A stretch of DNA of 64,000 bases from Flavobacteriales bacterium UBA7666 (GTDB lineage: Bacteria > Bacteroidota > Bacteroidia > Flavobacteriales_D > Crocinitomicaceae). The position numbers were made by a program, and so were the translations under genes. Shown here piece by piece: positions 49,920-59,524 of the stretch (its first letter is position 1; every line of letters begins with the position of its first letter). The stretch covers positions 218,471 to 282,470 of the forward strand of contig DLHO01000018.1 in assembly GCA_002483265.1 (NCBI GenBank), read 5' to 3'. The notes beneath the pieces were generated by a model. That model made no database searches and had not been told where the DNA came from. It was given only the letters and a program-made list of their open reading frames with translations.

Positions 49920-50657
49920 ATGAATCTACAGGATCAAATAGATTTAACAAACGTACCAAAGCATATTGCCATCATCATGGATGGTAATGGGCGTTGGGCT
50001 AAAAAGCAAGGGCAAGAGCGCCTCTACGGTCACTCCTTCGGAGTTGACTCAGTTCGTGCTTCCCTAACGGCATGCAAAAATATTGGTGTGAAGTATGCCA
50101 CTATGTATGCTTTTTCAACAGAAAATTGGAGCAGACCTCAAGATGAAGTAGAAGGATTAATGAGCTTACTTGTTTACACCATTGCAAATGAAGTGGAAGA
50201 ATTAAATGCTCAGAATGTCCGTCTATTGAGTATTGGTGATACAGATGGCTTGCCTGAAGATTGCCAAAATGAGCTAACCAATGCCATTGAATCGACTAAA
50301 AATAATACAGGGGTTAATCTCGTTATTGCCTTAAACTATAGTTCCCGATGGGAAATTGCCGAAGCTTTTAAAGAATTGGCATTACAGGTAAAGGAAGGAA
50401 ACCTCGAAGTTTCAGCCATTACACCAGAGTTGGTATCTGCTACATTATCAACTAAGAGTATACCTGACCCAGAGTTATTGATCCGCACAAGCGGCGAACA
50501 TCGTTTGAGCAACTTCCTTCTTTGGCAAGCTGCTTACAGCGAATTTCACTTCACCCCTGTTTTATGGCCCGATTTCCGTGAGGAAGATCTATATAAAGCA
50601 GTTCTTGACTATCAATCAAGAGAAAGACGTTTCGGAATGGTTTCCGAACAATTATAA
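49920..50657 (+). CDS. uppS: Undecaprenyl diphosphate synthase
   Basis: This 245-residue cis-prenyltransferase makes the lipid carrier for peptidoglycan and surface glycans from farnesyl and isopentenyl diphosphates. It shows IAIIMDGNGRWAKK with catalytic Asp21, YAFSTENWSRP, and the late DPELLIRTSGEHRLSNFLLWQ with the IPP-binding Arg residues and YSEFHF. Length is normal. It is followed 8 bases later by bamA, an order frequently seen in Bacteroidota. Confidence 0.97.
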   Translation: MNLQDQIDLTNVPKHIAIIMDGNGRWAKKQGQERLYGHSFGVDSVRASLTACKNIGVKYATMYAFSTENWSRPQDEVEGLMSLLVYTIANEVEELNAQNVRLLSIGDTDGLPEDCQNELTNAIESTKNNTGVNLVIALNYSSRWEIAEAFKELALQVKEGNLEVSAITPELVSATLSTKSIPDPELLIRTSGEHRLSNFLLWQAAYSEFHFTPVLWPDFREEDLYKAVLDYQSRERRFGMVSEQL

Positions 50658-50665
50658 ATTATTTT

Positions 50666-53263
50666 ATGAAAAGAATCCTATCAATTTTATTTCTTACGTG
50701 CGCCCTTTCGTCTTTTGGACAAGATAAAGATACAACCGTCGTAAACAACACTTCAGATAAAGATTCTACCAAATCAACTGCGACAACAATCGGCGGTGGA
50801 TTGGATTTCGATTATGCCAAATCAGAAAAATACATATTAGGTCCCATTCGCATTGAAGGTGCCGACAATTTCGATCCACAAGCAATTAAATTAATTGCCG
50901 GACTGAAACAAGGAGAAAGTATTAACATTCCTTCAGATAGAATCAGTAATGCGATCAAAAATCTGTGGAATGAAGGGTTGTTTTCTCAAATTGCTATCGA
51001 AGCAGAAAAAGAAGTTGCAGGGGTGATCTATTTAGTAATTAAACTGACTCCCCGACCAAAACTTTCCCGTTTCCGTTTTACAGGTGTTTCGAAAAGAGAA
51101 GTCGATAAGATCCGCGAAGAGGTGGATTTGTCTTCCGGGCAAACAATTACTGAAAACTTATTATTCAAGACCAAAAGTAAAATCAAAAGCTACTTCCTTG
51201 AAAAGGGATTCAACAATGCAACTGTAAACATTACACAGGTTCAGGATACTCTGATCAACAATTCCGAAATCTTCTTTATTGATATCGATAAAGGAAAGAA
51301 AGTAAAGATCAAGAACATCATATTCGATGGAAATACATCTGTGAAACCTTGGAAACTACGCAGAGCAATGAAGGATACGAAGAGAAGATCCATCATGCGG
51401 ATTTTTAAGCGTTCAAAATTCAATGCCACAGCTTATGCTAGAGATAAAGAAGCTGTTCTGGATAAATTCAGAAGTGTTGGTCTAAGAGATGTTCATTTTA
51501 CAGTAGATTCAGTTTACAAAATAAACAGCAGAAATATTGGAATCTATTTAAAGGTCGATGAAGGTCAGAAATATTACTTTGGAGACATTTCATGGATTGG
51601 GAACACGAAATTCAGCTCTGGAGTTTTGGATACTGTTTTAGGTATTAAGGATGGTGATGTTTATGACAAACCTTTATTAGACCAGCGCTTACATCAAAGT
51701 CCGGACGGAAGAGACATTACATCGCTTTACATGGATAGAGGATATTTGTTCTTCCGCTTGGAACCGGTAGAAACCGGCGTGAAAGATTATCACATAAATT
51801 ACGAAATGCGCATTATCGAGGGCAAGGAGGCACGTGTGAAAAATGTAATTATCAAAGGAAATTACAAAACAAACGAACATGTAATTCGCCGTGAAATCCG
51901 AACAAAACCAGGTGATTTGTTCAGTCGTAATGATATCATTCGTACACAGCGTGAGTTAGCTCAGCTGGGTTATTTCAATGAGCAAGGTTTTCAGGTAAAT
52001 CCAATTCCGAATCCACAAGACGGAACAGTTGATATTGAATATGTCGTAGAAGAAAAGTCTGCGGATCAGATTGAACTTTCAGGAGGTTACGGTGCAGGAC
52101 GAATTATCGGAACACTTGGATTGACATTCAGTAACTTCTCAGTTAAAAATATTTTCAAACCGAATTCATGGAGCCCTCTTCCAACTGGTGACGGACAACG
52201 ACTTTCTATTCGCGCACAAACGAACGGAAGAATCTATCAGGGTTACAACTTCTCTTTCACGGAGCCGTGGTTAGGTGGAAAGAAACCAAATTCATTTACA
52301 TTCTATTTGAATCATACTTCTTTCTCTTCCAGTTTGACTTTGAAGAAACGCAACCCAGATTATTCTGGTGTTGGAATCACAGGAATGGGTATTGGTTTGG
52401 GAAGACGTAAAAAATTCCCGGATGATTATTTTAGTGCATACTATGAATTGGCTTACCAATACTACGATGTACGAAATTATTCTTCTTTGTTCCCAAGCTT
52501 TAACGACGGATATGCAAACGACATCAGTTTAAAATATGCTTTGCAACGAAACTCGGTCAATTCGCCTATTTATCCAACAGAAGGATCGAAAATTTCATTT
52601 ACTGCAAAAGGAACACTTCCATACTCTTTATTAGATGGAAAAAAGGATTTCAGTACGATGTCTGCTCAGGAAACATTCAAGTATCTGGAATACTATAAAT
52701 TGAAATTCACTTTTGAATACTATTTACCGCTTTCTCCGGATAAAAAGTTGGTTTTGATGCCACGTATCGGATTTGGTTATATGGGTGCTTACAATGCGGC
52801 AAAAGGATTGACACCGTTCGAACGATTTAATTTAGGAGGTAGTGGTCTTTCCGGAGTAAACCAATTTGGAGGTCGTGAGATCATTGCCCTTAGAGGATAT
52901 GAAGACAATGCCTTGTCTTCTAGTGGAGGTGACCCGATCGTTGCAAAATACACCCTTGAAATGCGTTATCCGATTTCCTTGAATCCACAAGCAACTTTCT
53001 TCGTACTGGCATTTGCTGAAGCAGGAAATACCTACACAAGTTTTAAAACCTTCAATCCGTTTAATGTGAAGCGAAGTGTGGGTGCGGGTGTTCGTATCTT
53101 CCTTCCAATGTTTGGTATGCTTGGATTGGATTATGGTTGGGGCTTCGACAAATTGGATAAGCACTCTTCCGGATACGGAGGATCCATTGATAACTCCATT
53201 GATTCAAAAGGTTTCTTTCCTAAATTCACATTCACCATCGGTATGAATCTTGGTGAGCTTTAA
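50666..53263 (+). CDS. bamA: Outer-membrane protein assembly factor BamA
   Basis: This 865-residue protein starts with a signal peptide (MKRILSILFLTCALSSFG). It then has POTRA domains (about 50-430; for example YILGPIRIEGADNFDPQAI and VKNVIIKGNYKTNEHVIRR split) and an Omp85/Bac_surface_Ag beta-barrel (about 460-865) with the LSGGYGAGRIIGTLGL region and a late GLDYGWGFD. It inserts beta-barrel proteins into the outer membrane. Placement between uppS and two Skp-like chaperone genes fits that job. Confidence 0.96.
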   Translation: MKRILSILFLTCALSSFGQDKDTTVVNNTSDKDSTKSTATTIGGGLDFDYAKSEKYILGPIRIEGADNFDPQAIKLIAGLKQGESINIPSDRISNAIKNLWNEGLFSQIAIEAEKEVAGVIYLVIKLTPRPKLSRFRFTGVSKREVDKIREEVDLSSGQTITENLLFKTKSKIKSYFLEKGFNNATVNITQVQDTLINNSEIFFIDIDKGKKVKIKNIIFDGNTSVKPWKLRRAMKDTKRRSIMRIFKRSKFNATAYARDKEAVLDKFRSVGLRDVHFTVDSVYKINSRNIGIYLKVDEGQKYYFGDISWIGNTKFSSGVLDTVLGIKDGDVYDKPLLDQRLHQSPDGRDITSLYMDRGYLFFRLEPVETGVKDYHINYEMRIIEGKEARVKNVIIKGNYKTNEHVIRREIRTKPGDLFSRNDIIRTQRELAQLGYFNEQGFQVNPIPNPQDGTVDIEYVVEEKSADQIELSGGYGAGRIIGTLGLTFSNFSVKNIFKPNSWSPLPTGDGQRLSIRAQTNGRIYQGYNFSFTEPWLGGKKPNSFTFYLNHTSFSSSLTLKKRNPDYSGVGITGMGIGLGRRKKFPDDYFSAYYELAYQYYDVRNYSSLFPSFNDGYANDISLKYALQRNSVNSPIYPTEGSKISFTAKGTLPYSLLDGKKDFSTMSAQETFKYLEYYKLKFTFEYYLPLSPDKKLVLMPRIGFGYMGAYNAAKGLTPFERFNLGGSGLSGVNQFGGREIIALRGYEDNALSSSGGDPIVAKYTLEMRYPISLNPQATFFVLAFAEAGNTYTSFKTFNPFNVKRSVGAGVRIFLPMFGMLGLDYGWGFDKLDKHSSGYGGSIDNSIDSKGFFPKFTFTIGMNLGEL

Positions 53264-53276
53264 ACAATAAAAATGT

Positions 53277-53284
53277 TATCTTCG
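53277..53284 (+). promoter_or_regulatory. -7-like element before the first skp gene
   Basis: TATCTTCG is one base from TAnnTTTG and lies 21 nt before the ATG at 53306. It may provide separate expression of the chaperone genes. Confidence 0.35.
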
Positions 53285-53305
53285 TCGTTCTTTCAAATTT
53301 CGCCT

Positions 53306-53824
53306 ATGAAAACTCTTGTTTTATGCTTCTTAATGGTCTTTGGCATGACCTTTGTCAGTTCTGCTCAAAAATATGGCTATATCGACTCAGAATTCATTTT
53401 GGGTAAGATGCCGGAATACAAAGAGGCTAAAGAACGTTTAGACAAATTAGCCGAACGTTGGACCAAAGAAATTGAAGAGCGTTATGAAATGATCAAAAAG
53501 AAAAAGGAGAATTTTCTTAGAGAAGAAAGTTTATTACCTAGCGAAGAGAAAACAAAACGCGAAGAGGAAATTAAAACATTGGAATCTGAGGCAATGGAAA
53601 TGCAACAAACACGCTTTGGAGTTGCCGGAGATTATTTCCAAAAACGACAAGAATTAATTAAACCTATTCAGGATCGAGTTTATGAGGCAATGCAAACAGT
53701 TGCATCAAAACGGAATTATAGTTTTATCTTTGACAAATCAAATCAAAGTAACCTGGTTTATGCCGATAGCAAATTCGATATCAGCGATGAGGTTCTTAGA
53801 GAAATGGGTGTCAGCACCAAGTAA
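53306..53824 (+). CDS. OmpH/Skp-family periplasmic chaperone, first copy
   Basis: This is a 172-residue protein. The ATG at 53306 gives a signal peptide (MKTLVLCFLMVFGMTFVSSAQ) and is preferred to the upstream start at 53273. The mature part begins KYGYIDSEFILGKMPEY, then a long charged coiled-coil (about 40-130, KKKENFLREES, REEEIKTLESEAMEM) and a short beta segment (FIFDKSNQSNLVYAD). Skp trimers hold unfolded outer-membrane proteins on the way to BamA, whose gene is just upstream. Confidence 0.92.
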   Translation: MKTLVLCFLMVFGMTFVSSAQKYGYIDSEFILGKMPEYKEAKERLDKLAERWTKEIEERYEMIKKKKENFLREESLLPSEEKTKREEEIKTLESEAMEMQQTRFGVAGDYFQKRQELIKPIQDRVYEAMQTVASKRNYSFIFDKSNQSNLVYADSKFDISDEVLREMGVSTK

Positions 53825-53848
53825 ATAAATGATAACTAAAAAACAAAA

Positions 53849-54373
53849 ATGAAAAGAATCCTATTTGCCCTAGCACTTACTGTATGTGCAATCGCATCTA
53901 CGCAAGCTCAAACGAAAATCGGGCATGTGAAATCACAAGTATTATTAGATACAATGCCTTCACGTAAAACTGCGATTAGAGAAATCAAAGAAATTGAGAA
54001 TGCTGGTTTGAAAGAGTTAAAGGATGCCGATAGCGCTATTCAAGTTGCTTATATCAAGTATCAAAAAGATTCTCCGACTATGTCTGAGACTGTTAGACAA
54101 TATGAAGAAAACCGTATTCGTCGCATGCAGCAAAACCTGGAAGAGCGTCAACAACAAATTGATGGCCAATTGCAGTCAATGACTCAGGAAATGAATGTTG
54201 TTATTCTTGACCGCGTTAAGAAAGCCGTAAATATTGTTGCAACAGCTAAAAAATTCAATTACATCATCGATGAAAGTACAACACTTTATTCTGTAGGTGG
54301 AATTGATGTAACAAACGATGTAATCGTGGAGTTATTGAAACTGGAAGCAGAAGCTAAGAAAACTGGTAAGTAA
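53849..54373 (+). CDS. OmpH/Skp-family periplasmic chaperone, second copy
   Basis: This 174-residue protein has a signal peptide (MKRILFALALTVCAIASTQAQ) and then TKIGHVKSQVLLDTMPSRKT, a coiled-coil middle rich in Gln and Glu (ENRIRRMQQNLEERQQQ) and the closing YIIDESTTLYSVGGIDVT. It follows the first copy by 24 bases. Two tandem Skp-like genes after bamA are typical in Bacteroidota. Confidence 0.92.
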   Translation: MKRILFALALTVCAIASTQAQTKIGHVKSQVLLDTMPSRKTAIREIKEIENAGLKELKDADSAIQVAYIKYQKDSPTMSETVRQYEENRIRRMQQNLEERQQQIDGQLQSMTQEMNVVILDRVKKAVNIVATAKKFNYIIDESTTLYSVGGIDVTNDVIVELLKLEAEAKKTGK

Positions 54374-54394
54374 ATACCATTAAATAAATGATAC

Positions 54395-54424
54395 AGTCGG
54401 GGCGTAAAATTTTGCGCCCCGACT
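54395..54424 (+). terminator. GC-rich palindrome after the skp genes (AGTCGGGGCG family)
   Basis: AGTCGGGGCGTAAAA and TTTTGCGCCCCGACT form a 15-bp stem with one mismatch, followed by a modest T-rich tail. The arm is closely related to the 40-bp palindrome at 36791-36830. Confidence 0.7.
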
Positions 54425-54465
54425 TATTTAACACACTTTAATTACCATGGTAATTAATAACATCC

Positions 54466-54473
54466 TATCTTTG
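54466..54473 (+). promoter_or_regulatory. -7 element TATCTTTG abutting the dioxygenase start codon
   Basis: TATCTTTG is a full match and ends 4 nt before the ATG at 54478, implying a leaderless mRNA. No -33 TTG was found. Confidence 0.5.
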
Positions 54474-54477
54474 TAAC

Positions 54478-55356
54478 ATGAAACGCCAATCATTTGTTAA
54501 AGGTATGTTAGGATTTGCAGCACTCGGCGGATTGACTTCCGTTGGTTCACTTGGAAAAATTCTAAGTGAAGAAGATTACACCTATCCGGTATTATTTATC
54601 GGTCATGGTTCTCCAATGAATGGAATTGAAGACACTCATTTTTCCAGACAATGGAAAAGCGAGGTAGCACATTTACCAAATCCAAAACTGGTTTTAGTTA
54701 TCTCTGCTCACTGGCTCACAAACGGAACCCATGTCACCGCAATGGAAAATCCTCAAACGATTCATGATTTCGGTGGTTTTCCAGACGAGTTATTTGCAGT
54801 TCAATATCCAGCACCCGGAAGTCCGGAATGGGCACAGCAGACAAAAGACCTCATCAAAAGCACAGATGTACATCTGGATCACGAATGGGGATTAGATCAC
54901 GGAACCTGGACAGTTGTTCGTCATATGTACCCGGAAGCACAGATTCCGGTTCTTCAGCTTTCCATTGATTACAATAAACCAGCTGCATATCATTACGCTT
55001 TAGCCCAGGAATTAAAAGAATTGCGCAAAAAAGGAGTTCTGATCATTGGAAGTGGAAATATGGTTCATAACCTGCGAATGGTAGCTTGGGATAAATTAAA
55101 CACCACAAATTATGGTTACGACTGGGCAATCGAGGCAAATGAAACATTCAATAAACACATCATTGATCGCAACCATCAAGCACTGATCGACTATCAAAAA
55201 CTGGGGCAATTTGCCCAATTGGCGATCCCTACTCCGGATCATTATTTTCCATTGATTTACAGTTTAGGACTCTCCGACACGAAAGATGAGATTTCAATAT
55301 TCAACAATGAATTGGTTGCAGGCTCATTGAATATGACTTCCGTTCGATTTGGGTAA
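54478..55356 (+). CDS. LigB-family (DODA/YgiD-type) extradiol ring-cleavage dioxygenase-like protein
   Basis: This 292-residue protein resembles 4,5-DOPA extradiol dioxygenases. It shows LFIGHGSPMNG and VISAHWLT with metal His residues, TIHDFGGFP, and the catalytic-site region DHEWGLDHGTWTVV with further histidines; GSGNMVHNL lies late. The N-terminus, MKRQSFVKGMLGFAALGGL, looks like a twin-arginine-type or other export signal with KR in place of RR, so periplasmic location is possible. The true substrate is unknown. Confidence 0.85.
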   Translation: MKRQSFVKGMLGFAALGGLTSVGSLGKILSEEDYTYPVLFIGHGSPMNGIEDTHFSRQWKSEVAHLPNPKLVLVISAHWLTNGTHVTAMENPQTIHDFGGFPDELFAVQYPAPGSPEWAQQTKDLIKSTDVHLDHEWGLDHGTWTVVRHMYPEAQIPVLQLSIDYNKPAAYHYALAQELKELRKKGVLIIGSGNMVHNLRMVAWDKLNTTNYGYDWAIEANETFNKHIIDRNHQALIDYQKLGQFAQLAIPTPDHYFPLIYSLGLSDTKDEISIFNNELVAGSLNMTSVRFG

Positions 55357-55379
55357 AACAGAACGATTGTGTACTTTTG
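55349..55379 (+). promoter_or_regulatory. Promoter for murI, inside the end of the dioxygenase gene
   Basis: TTG at 55349-55351 and TACTTTTG at 55372-55379 are 20 bases apart. The -7 element ends 5 nt before the murI ATG at 55385. Confidence 0.55.
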
Positions 55380-55384
55380 GCTCT

Positions 55385-56212
55385 ATGTCAGTTAAAGGTC
55401 CAATTGGTGTTTTTGATTCCGGATACGGTGGATTAACCGTCTTGAAAGAAATCAGAGAAAAACTACCTGAATATGATTTTCTTTATTTGGGAGACAATGC
55501 CAGAGCTCCTTACGGTTCAAGAAGCTTCGATGTCATTTATCAATATACCTGGCAAGCTGTTCAGGCATTATTTGATAGGGATTGTTCTTTGGTGATACTG
55601 GCCTGTAATACCGCATCAGCAAAAGCACTGCGCAGCATTCAACGCATAAAACTACCCGAATTGCATCCGGACAAACGGGTTTTGGGTGTAATCAGACCAA
55701 GTACGGAAGAACTGGATAAACACACTAAAACAAAACATGTAGGTGTTTTGGGAACCGAGGGAACCATTCGTTCAAACAGCTACCAAATTGAACTAGCCAA
55801 GTTTGCTCCGGATTTAGTTGTCAATCAACATGCCTGCCCCATGTGGGTTCCCCTGATTGAAAACAATCAATTTGATACTCCCGGAGGTGTTTATTTCATT
55901 CAGAATGATTTGGTATCACTTATGGAGAAAGATCCAAAAATTGACACCATTCTATTGGCTTGTACGCACTACCCCATTTTACTGGATCCTTTACAGCGTT
56001 TGCTTCCAGAACATATTGAAGTTTTAGCACAAGGGAAAATTGTAGCTGAGAGTTTAGCCGATTATTTGACGCGCCACCCTGAAATGGAGGCGTTATGCTC
56101 AAAAGGAAGCTCCGTGAGATACCTAACGACGGAAAATGCAAAAGATTTCAGTGAAAAAGCGGCCATGCTTATGAACGATGAAATTGAAGCTGAACACTTA
56201 GTATTACATTAA
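55385..56212 (+). CDS. murI: Glutamate racemase
   Basis: This is a 275-residue protein that converts L- to D-glutamate for peptidoglycan. The start at 55385 (MSVKGPIGVFDSGYGGLTV) is chosen over 55349 because the family begins with this glycine-rich segment and the promoter -7 element lies between the two candidates. The two catalytic cysteines are in LACNTASAKALR and LLACTHYPIL, with YLGDNARAPYG early. It is a normal-length enzyme. It precedes the TauE/SafE permease gene by 11 bases. Confidence 0.95.
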   Translation: MSVKGPIGVFDSGYGGLTVLKEIREKLPEYDFLYLGDNARAPYGSRSFDVIYQYTWQAVQALFDRDCSLVILACNTASAKALRSIQRIKLPELHPDKRVLGVIRPSTEELDKHTKTKHVGVLGTEGTIRSNSYQIELAKFAPDLVVNQHACPMWVPLIENNQFDTPGGVYFIQNDLVSLMEKDPKIDTILLACTHYPILLDPLQRLLPEHIEVLAQGKIVAESLADYLTRHPEMEALCSKGSSVRYLTTENAKDFSEKAAMLMNDEIEAEHLVLH

Positions 56213-56223
56213 AACCGGATTTT

Positions 56224-57024
56224 GTGACTTTAGAAATAATCGGATATTTTTTAGCGCTTTTCGTAGGGCTTGTACTTGGAACTCTTGGCGGCGGTGGCTC
56301 TATTTTGGCTGTTCCAATTCTAGTTGTTTTTTTCCAAATGGAACCACAAAACGCAACGATCTATTCCTTGTTCATTGTTGGAGTAACTTCTTTGTTCGGA
56401 GCTATTCAACATTTCAAATCGAAGTTGATCAATTTAAAAAACACCTTGTTATTTGGTATTCCGGCAGTGATCAGCATTTCCTTGACGCGTCTATTAGTTG
56501 TTCCGATAATTCCCGAACACATTCGCTTAGGAGATCACATTGTCTTTGAAAAGAACACCTTTATCATGTCTTTGTTCGCGATCCTCATGATCCTTGCCTC
56601 CATTCCAATGATTAGAGGTCAAAAAGAACATCCCGCAACGAAAAAAAACAGACCAACTGTTTTAGTAATCTTTGGTGGAATTATCGGATTTATTAGCGGA
56701 TTAGTTGGTGCAGGTGGCGGATTTATGATCATTCCTTCGCTTTCCATTTTCATGAAAGTTCCAATCAAAAACGCCATTGCAACATCGATCGTCATTATTG
56801 CAATCAATTCTTTGAGCGGATTTACAGCAGAGTTATTTAAACCTAATCTGGAATTAAATTGGGTGATCCTTCTTGGTTTTACCTTAATTGCAACGGCAGG
56901 ACTGATCATTGGACTGAAACTCAATCACAAGATTCAATCTGCCAATCTCAAAAAAGGGTTCGGCATATTTGTGCTTCTGATAGGAATTTCAATCCTGATT
57001 ACTGAACTTGTTTCCGGGCGTTAG
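56224..57024 (+). CDS. TauE/SafE-family sulfite/anion exporter
   Basis: This 266-residue membrane protein starts at GTG and has about seven to eight helices. It shows the family's two repeated Gly-rich motifs: LGTLGGGGSILAVPILV near the N-terminus and GLVGAGGGFMIIPSL near 160. These proteins move sulfite or organosulfonates, but the substrate is not deducible. It follows murI by 11 bases, so it is probably co-transcribed. Its last codons overlap the convergent DUF5686 gene by 4 bases. Confidence 0.88.
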   Translation: MTLEIIGYFLALFVGLVLGTLGGGGSILAVPILVVFFQMEPQNATIYSLFIVGVTSLFGAIQHFKSKLINLKNTLLFGIPAVISISLTRLLVVPIIPEHIRLGDHIVFEKNTFIMSLFAILMILASIPMIRGQKEHPATKKNRPTVLVIFGGIIGFISGLVGAGGGFMIIPSLSIFMKVPIKNAIATSIVIIAINSLSGFTAELFKPNLELNWVILLGFTLIATAGLIIGLKLNHKIQSANLKKGFGIFVLLIGISILITELVSGR

Positions 57025-59420
57025 AACAACATAATATTCAACGTGAACTTCGCTGTTATGTTATTTTCAACCTTTGGTGAAATAACTCCACCTGCGTAGT
57101 GATAGAAACCTCCGATCCCGAATCCGATTCTGCTTAAGATAATTAAGTTGTTTGCTAGCAATCCAGTTTCTGCGTATCCTTTATCCAATGAATTGAAAGC
57201 AATCGAGTGACGGCTCATATCTTCTTTACTTCCATATCCAACTGCATGATGGATTGCAAATTGCGGCTGCGTCCATTTCTTATTCGTTTTAATCGCTTTA
57301 AAATCAAAACGAGTGAATAGGGCTGCCATGCGCGAAGAATAGTAAGTAGAAGCAATCATCGTCTCGAATGAATTCGCCGCAGACAACTTCCACATTCCTC
57401 CTGTACCTTGACCAACTTGCTGCAACAACAAAGGTGAATCACCTTGAACTGCCGTACCCATTAACACATAGGTCAATTTACCAACCGCACGAATAGGTAC
57501 GATTTGCTGAATGCCACCTGTTACGCGGGTATAATCAATTTTAGCTGCTGTAACTCCGGGAAGACTTTTCGTCACTTTCAATGTCAGGATCGGCCATTTT
57601 GAACCTAAAGACACACGCTTTGTTCCCAATGACATCACTTTATCCCGAATCGCCCATGTTAATTCCAACGAACTTTCTGCAACATCGTAATGATCCATTG
57701 ATCCCATTTCCTGTTTTGTCCATTGGTACTGATATCCTTCTGTGAATTCAATGCGTTGATAAGATCCTGAAAGACGGAACTTCATCCGAGGGAAAACATA
57801 ACCCGAAAAGGCAATTTCACCGATGCGTTGTTTGTCCATTTGACGGATGTAAATATCTCTGTAAAATGAATTCAATCGTGTAACAACCGGTTCTGTGTTC
57901 AAACCAACTCCACCACGTTCAACAATATCCTGCTGGTATCTTGCTTCAAAATCAAGGAAATATTTTGGAACCAAAGTCACTTTTCCATAACCTCCGTATT
58001 TCCACATTTTATCTTTGAAACCATAAGCGAAGTAACCTCCAACACGGAAACGAGTCGATAATTTATCGCTAGTCTCAAGACCGACACCCAAACGGAACCC
58101 TTCATAATCCCTGAAGTTCACCAATCTCAAAATATCAGCCTGAAAATATCCCAGTGGAATTTTACCTTGCAATAAGGATTGAAGCGTTTTCAACTTTCCT
58201 TCCAGATTCTCTTCTTTAGAAACACTGTCAATAACCTTATACGTTCTCAAATCCTTACTATCCAGATCGTATTTTCGTTTTTCATCCCAATGAGTACTGT
58301 CTTTACTATTTGCATCCCGTGCTGTTTCTACGAAAACTGCATTGAATCGCTGATCTTTCAAATCGGCATCCAAAACCACTTTATCTATATAGGTATTTCC
58401 CTTTCCGACCAGATAGGCATCTTTTATTTTCGAGCTCATCATTAGACCCGGAACTGTCACTTCGGTAGATAATTTATACGGGAACCATTTCTTTCCTTCC
58501 AAAAGCGTATACTCCTGAATAATTCGCGGGTGAACTCCTCCCTTATTCTCTGCCGGTTCTGCATCTACCTTTTCAACAGCAAATCCTCTGGTATTGATAT
58601 ACAACCTTCCTTTCATTCCTTCAAAGTTCTTATCTCTTCTTGGTTGAAAGCGAATGGTGTATGTGGTATCTCCGGGAGCTGTGATAGTGGTATCCTCCAG
58701 AATAAATAAATAGCGGCGAATCGATCCCAAAGCAAGTGGATTCAAATAGGAACGTCCTAATATATCAAATTGATTGTCGTAAAAATTGAATGATTGCAGT
58801 TCATTCGCAAAGGTGGAGAACATGGGATCCGAAAAACCGGAAACGCGGTACGCGCTGATCACTTCCTTTTCTTTGAATGGAGGTTTGAAGTATTTGGTTG
58901 AAGTACTTTCTAATAAGAAAATATGCTGCTGATTAAAGAATTTTTTCAAGTCGAGCAAGTTCGTATCTGCAGTGGTATCTGAAATTTGCCCCAAAGCATC
59001 CTGATTGATTGTGAACACGAATTTGCTGTAGCTATCATACTTAAATGCCATATCAGATTTTGGATGATTCTTCTTTCTATTCTCTATGGCTGCTTCCATG
59101 ATACGTTCCGCCGGATTAACTCCCGGTAAAATCGTCACCTCCTCAATTTCACTTGCCTGTTCAGTCATGAAAACGATCATGTCACCCGTAATTACAATCG
59201 TTGTATCACGGAAACTGGTCATTTTCAACGTTACTTGTGTATTTCCGGGAGGATTCGTGAATCGACCATCCAAATCTGCTAAAAAGGGTCTTCCAACCAG
59301 CGGATAAACTTTCACAAATGGGATCGTAGCATGAGAAATATCCTCCTGAATTTGAATTTGTTGTGCGAAAAATGATTGTGATAAAAGAAGTGTAAATAAG
59401 CTTAGTAAAATAGTTTTCAT
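57021..59420 (-). CDS. DUF5686 / carboxypeptidase-regulatory-like outer-membrane protein
   Basis: This 799-residue protein has a signal peptide (MKTILLSLFTLLLSQSFFAQ), a regulatory-like beta domain (about 20-110, with VTLKMTSFRDTTIVITG) and a DUF5686 region. The tail is beta-barrel-like, ending FTLNIMLF with a terminal aromatic residue. It is a paralogue of the partial gene at 1-2460, sharing order of domains and stretches such as SLGSKWP. It stands alone in transcription. Function is unknown. Confidence 0.83.
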   Translation of the reverse strand: MKTILLSLFTLLLSQSFFAQQIQIQEDISHATIPFVKVYPLVGRPFLADLDGRFTNPPGNTQVTLKMTSFRDTTIVITGDMIVFMTEQASEIEEVTILPGVNPAERIMEAAIENRKKNHPKSDMAFKYDSYSKFVFTINQDALGQISDTTADTNLLDLKKFFNQQHIFLLESTSTKYFKPPFKEKEVISAYRVSGFSDPMFSTFANELQSFNFYDNQFDILGRSYLNPLALGSIRRYLFILEDTTITAPGDTTYTIRFQPRRDKNFEGMKGRLYINTRGFAVEKVDAEPAENKGGVHPRIIQEYTLLEGKKWFPYKLSTEVTVPGLMMSSKIKDAYLVGKGNTYIDKVVLDADLKDQRFNAVFVETARDANSKDSTHWDEKRKYDLDSKDLRTYKVIDSVSKEENLEGKLKTLQSLLQGKIPLGYFQADILRLVNFRDYEGFRLGVGLETSDKLSTRFRVGGYFAYGFKDKMWKYGGYGKVTLVPKYFLDFEARYQQDIVERGGVGLNTEPVVTRLNSFYRDIYIRQMDKQRIGEIAFSGYVFPRMKFRLSGSYQRIEFTEGYQYQWTKQEMGSMDHYDVAESSLELTWAIRDKVMSLGTKRVSLGSKWPILTLKVTKSLPGVTAAKIDYTRVTGGIQQIVPIRAVGKLTYVLMGTAVQGDSPLLLQQVGQGTGGMWKLSAANSFETMIASTYYSSRMAALFTRFDFKAIKTNKKWTQPQFAIHHAVGYGSKEDMSRHSIAFNSLDKGYAETGLLANNLIILSRIGFGIGGFYHYAGGVISPKVENNITAKFTLNIMLF

Positions 59421-59507
59421 GATTGTCTTTATCTTATTGGTAAGACAAACTAAGTCAAAAAAAGTTACAGTTACTCAAAAAAAACGAGAAGTTTCGTTGC
59501 AGTTCCG

Positions 59508-59515
59508 TAATTTCG
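59508..59515 (+). promoter_or_regulatory. -7-like element before the radical SAM gene
   Basis: TAATTTCG is one base from TAnnTTTG and ends 9 nt before the ATG at 59525, giving a very short leader. Confidence 0.35.
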
Positions 59516-59524
59516 TAGAGTAGC

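Noticed and set aside
55349..55384. Longer start of murI
   Set aside because: The extra codons run across a good promoter, and the family N-terminus begins at 55385.
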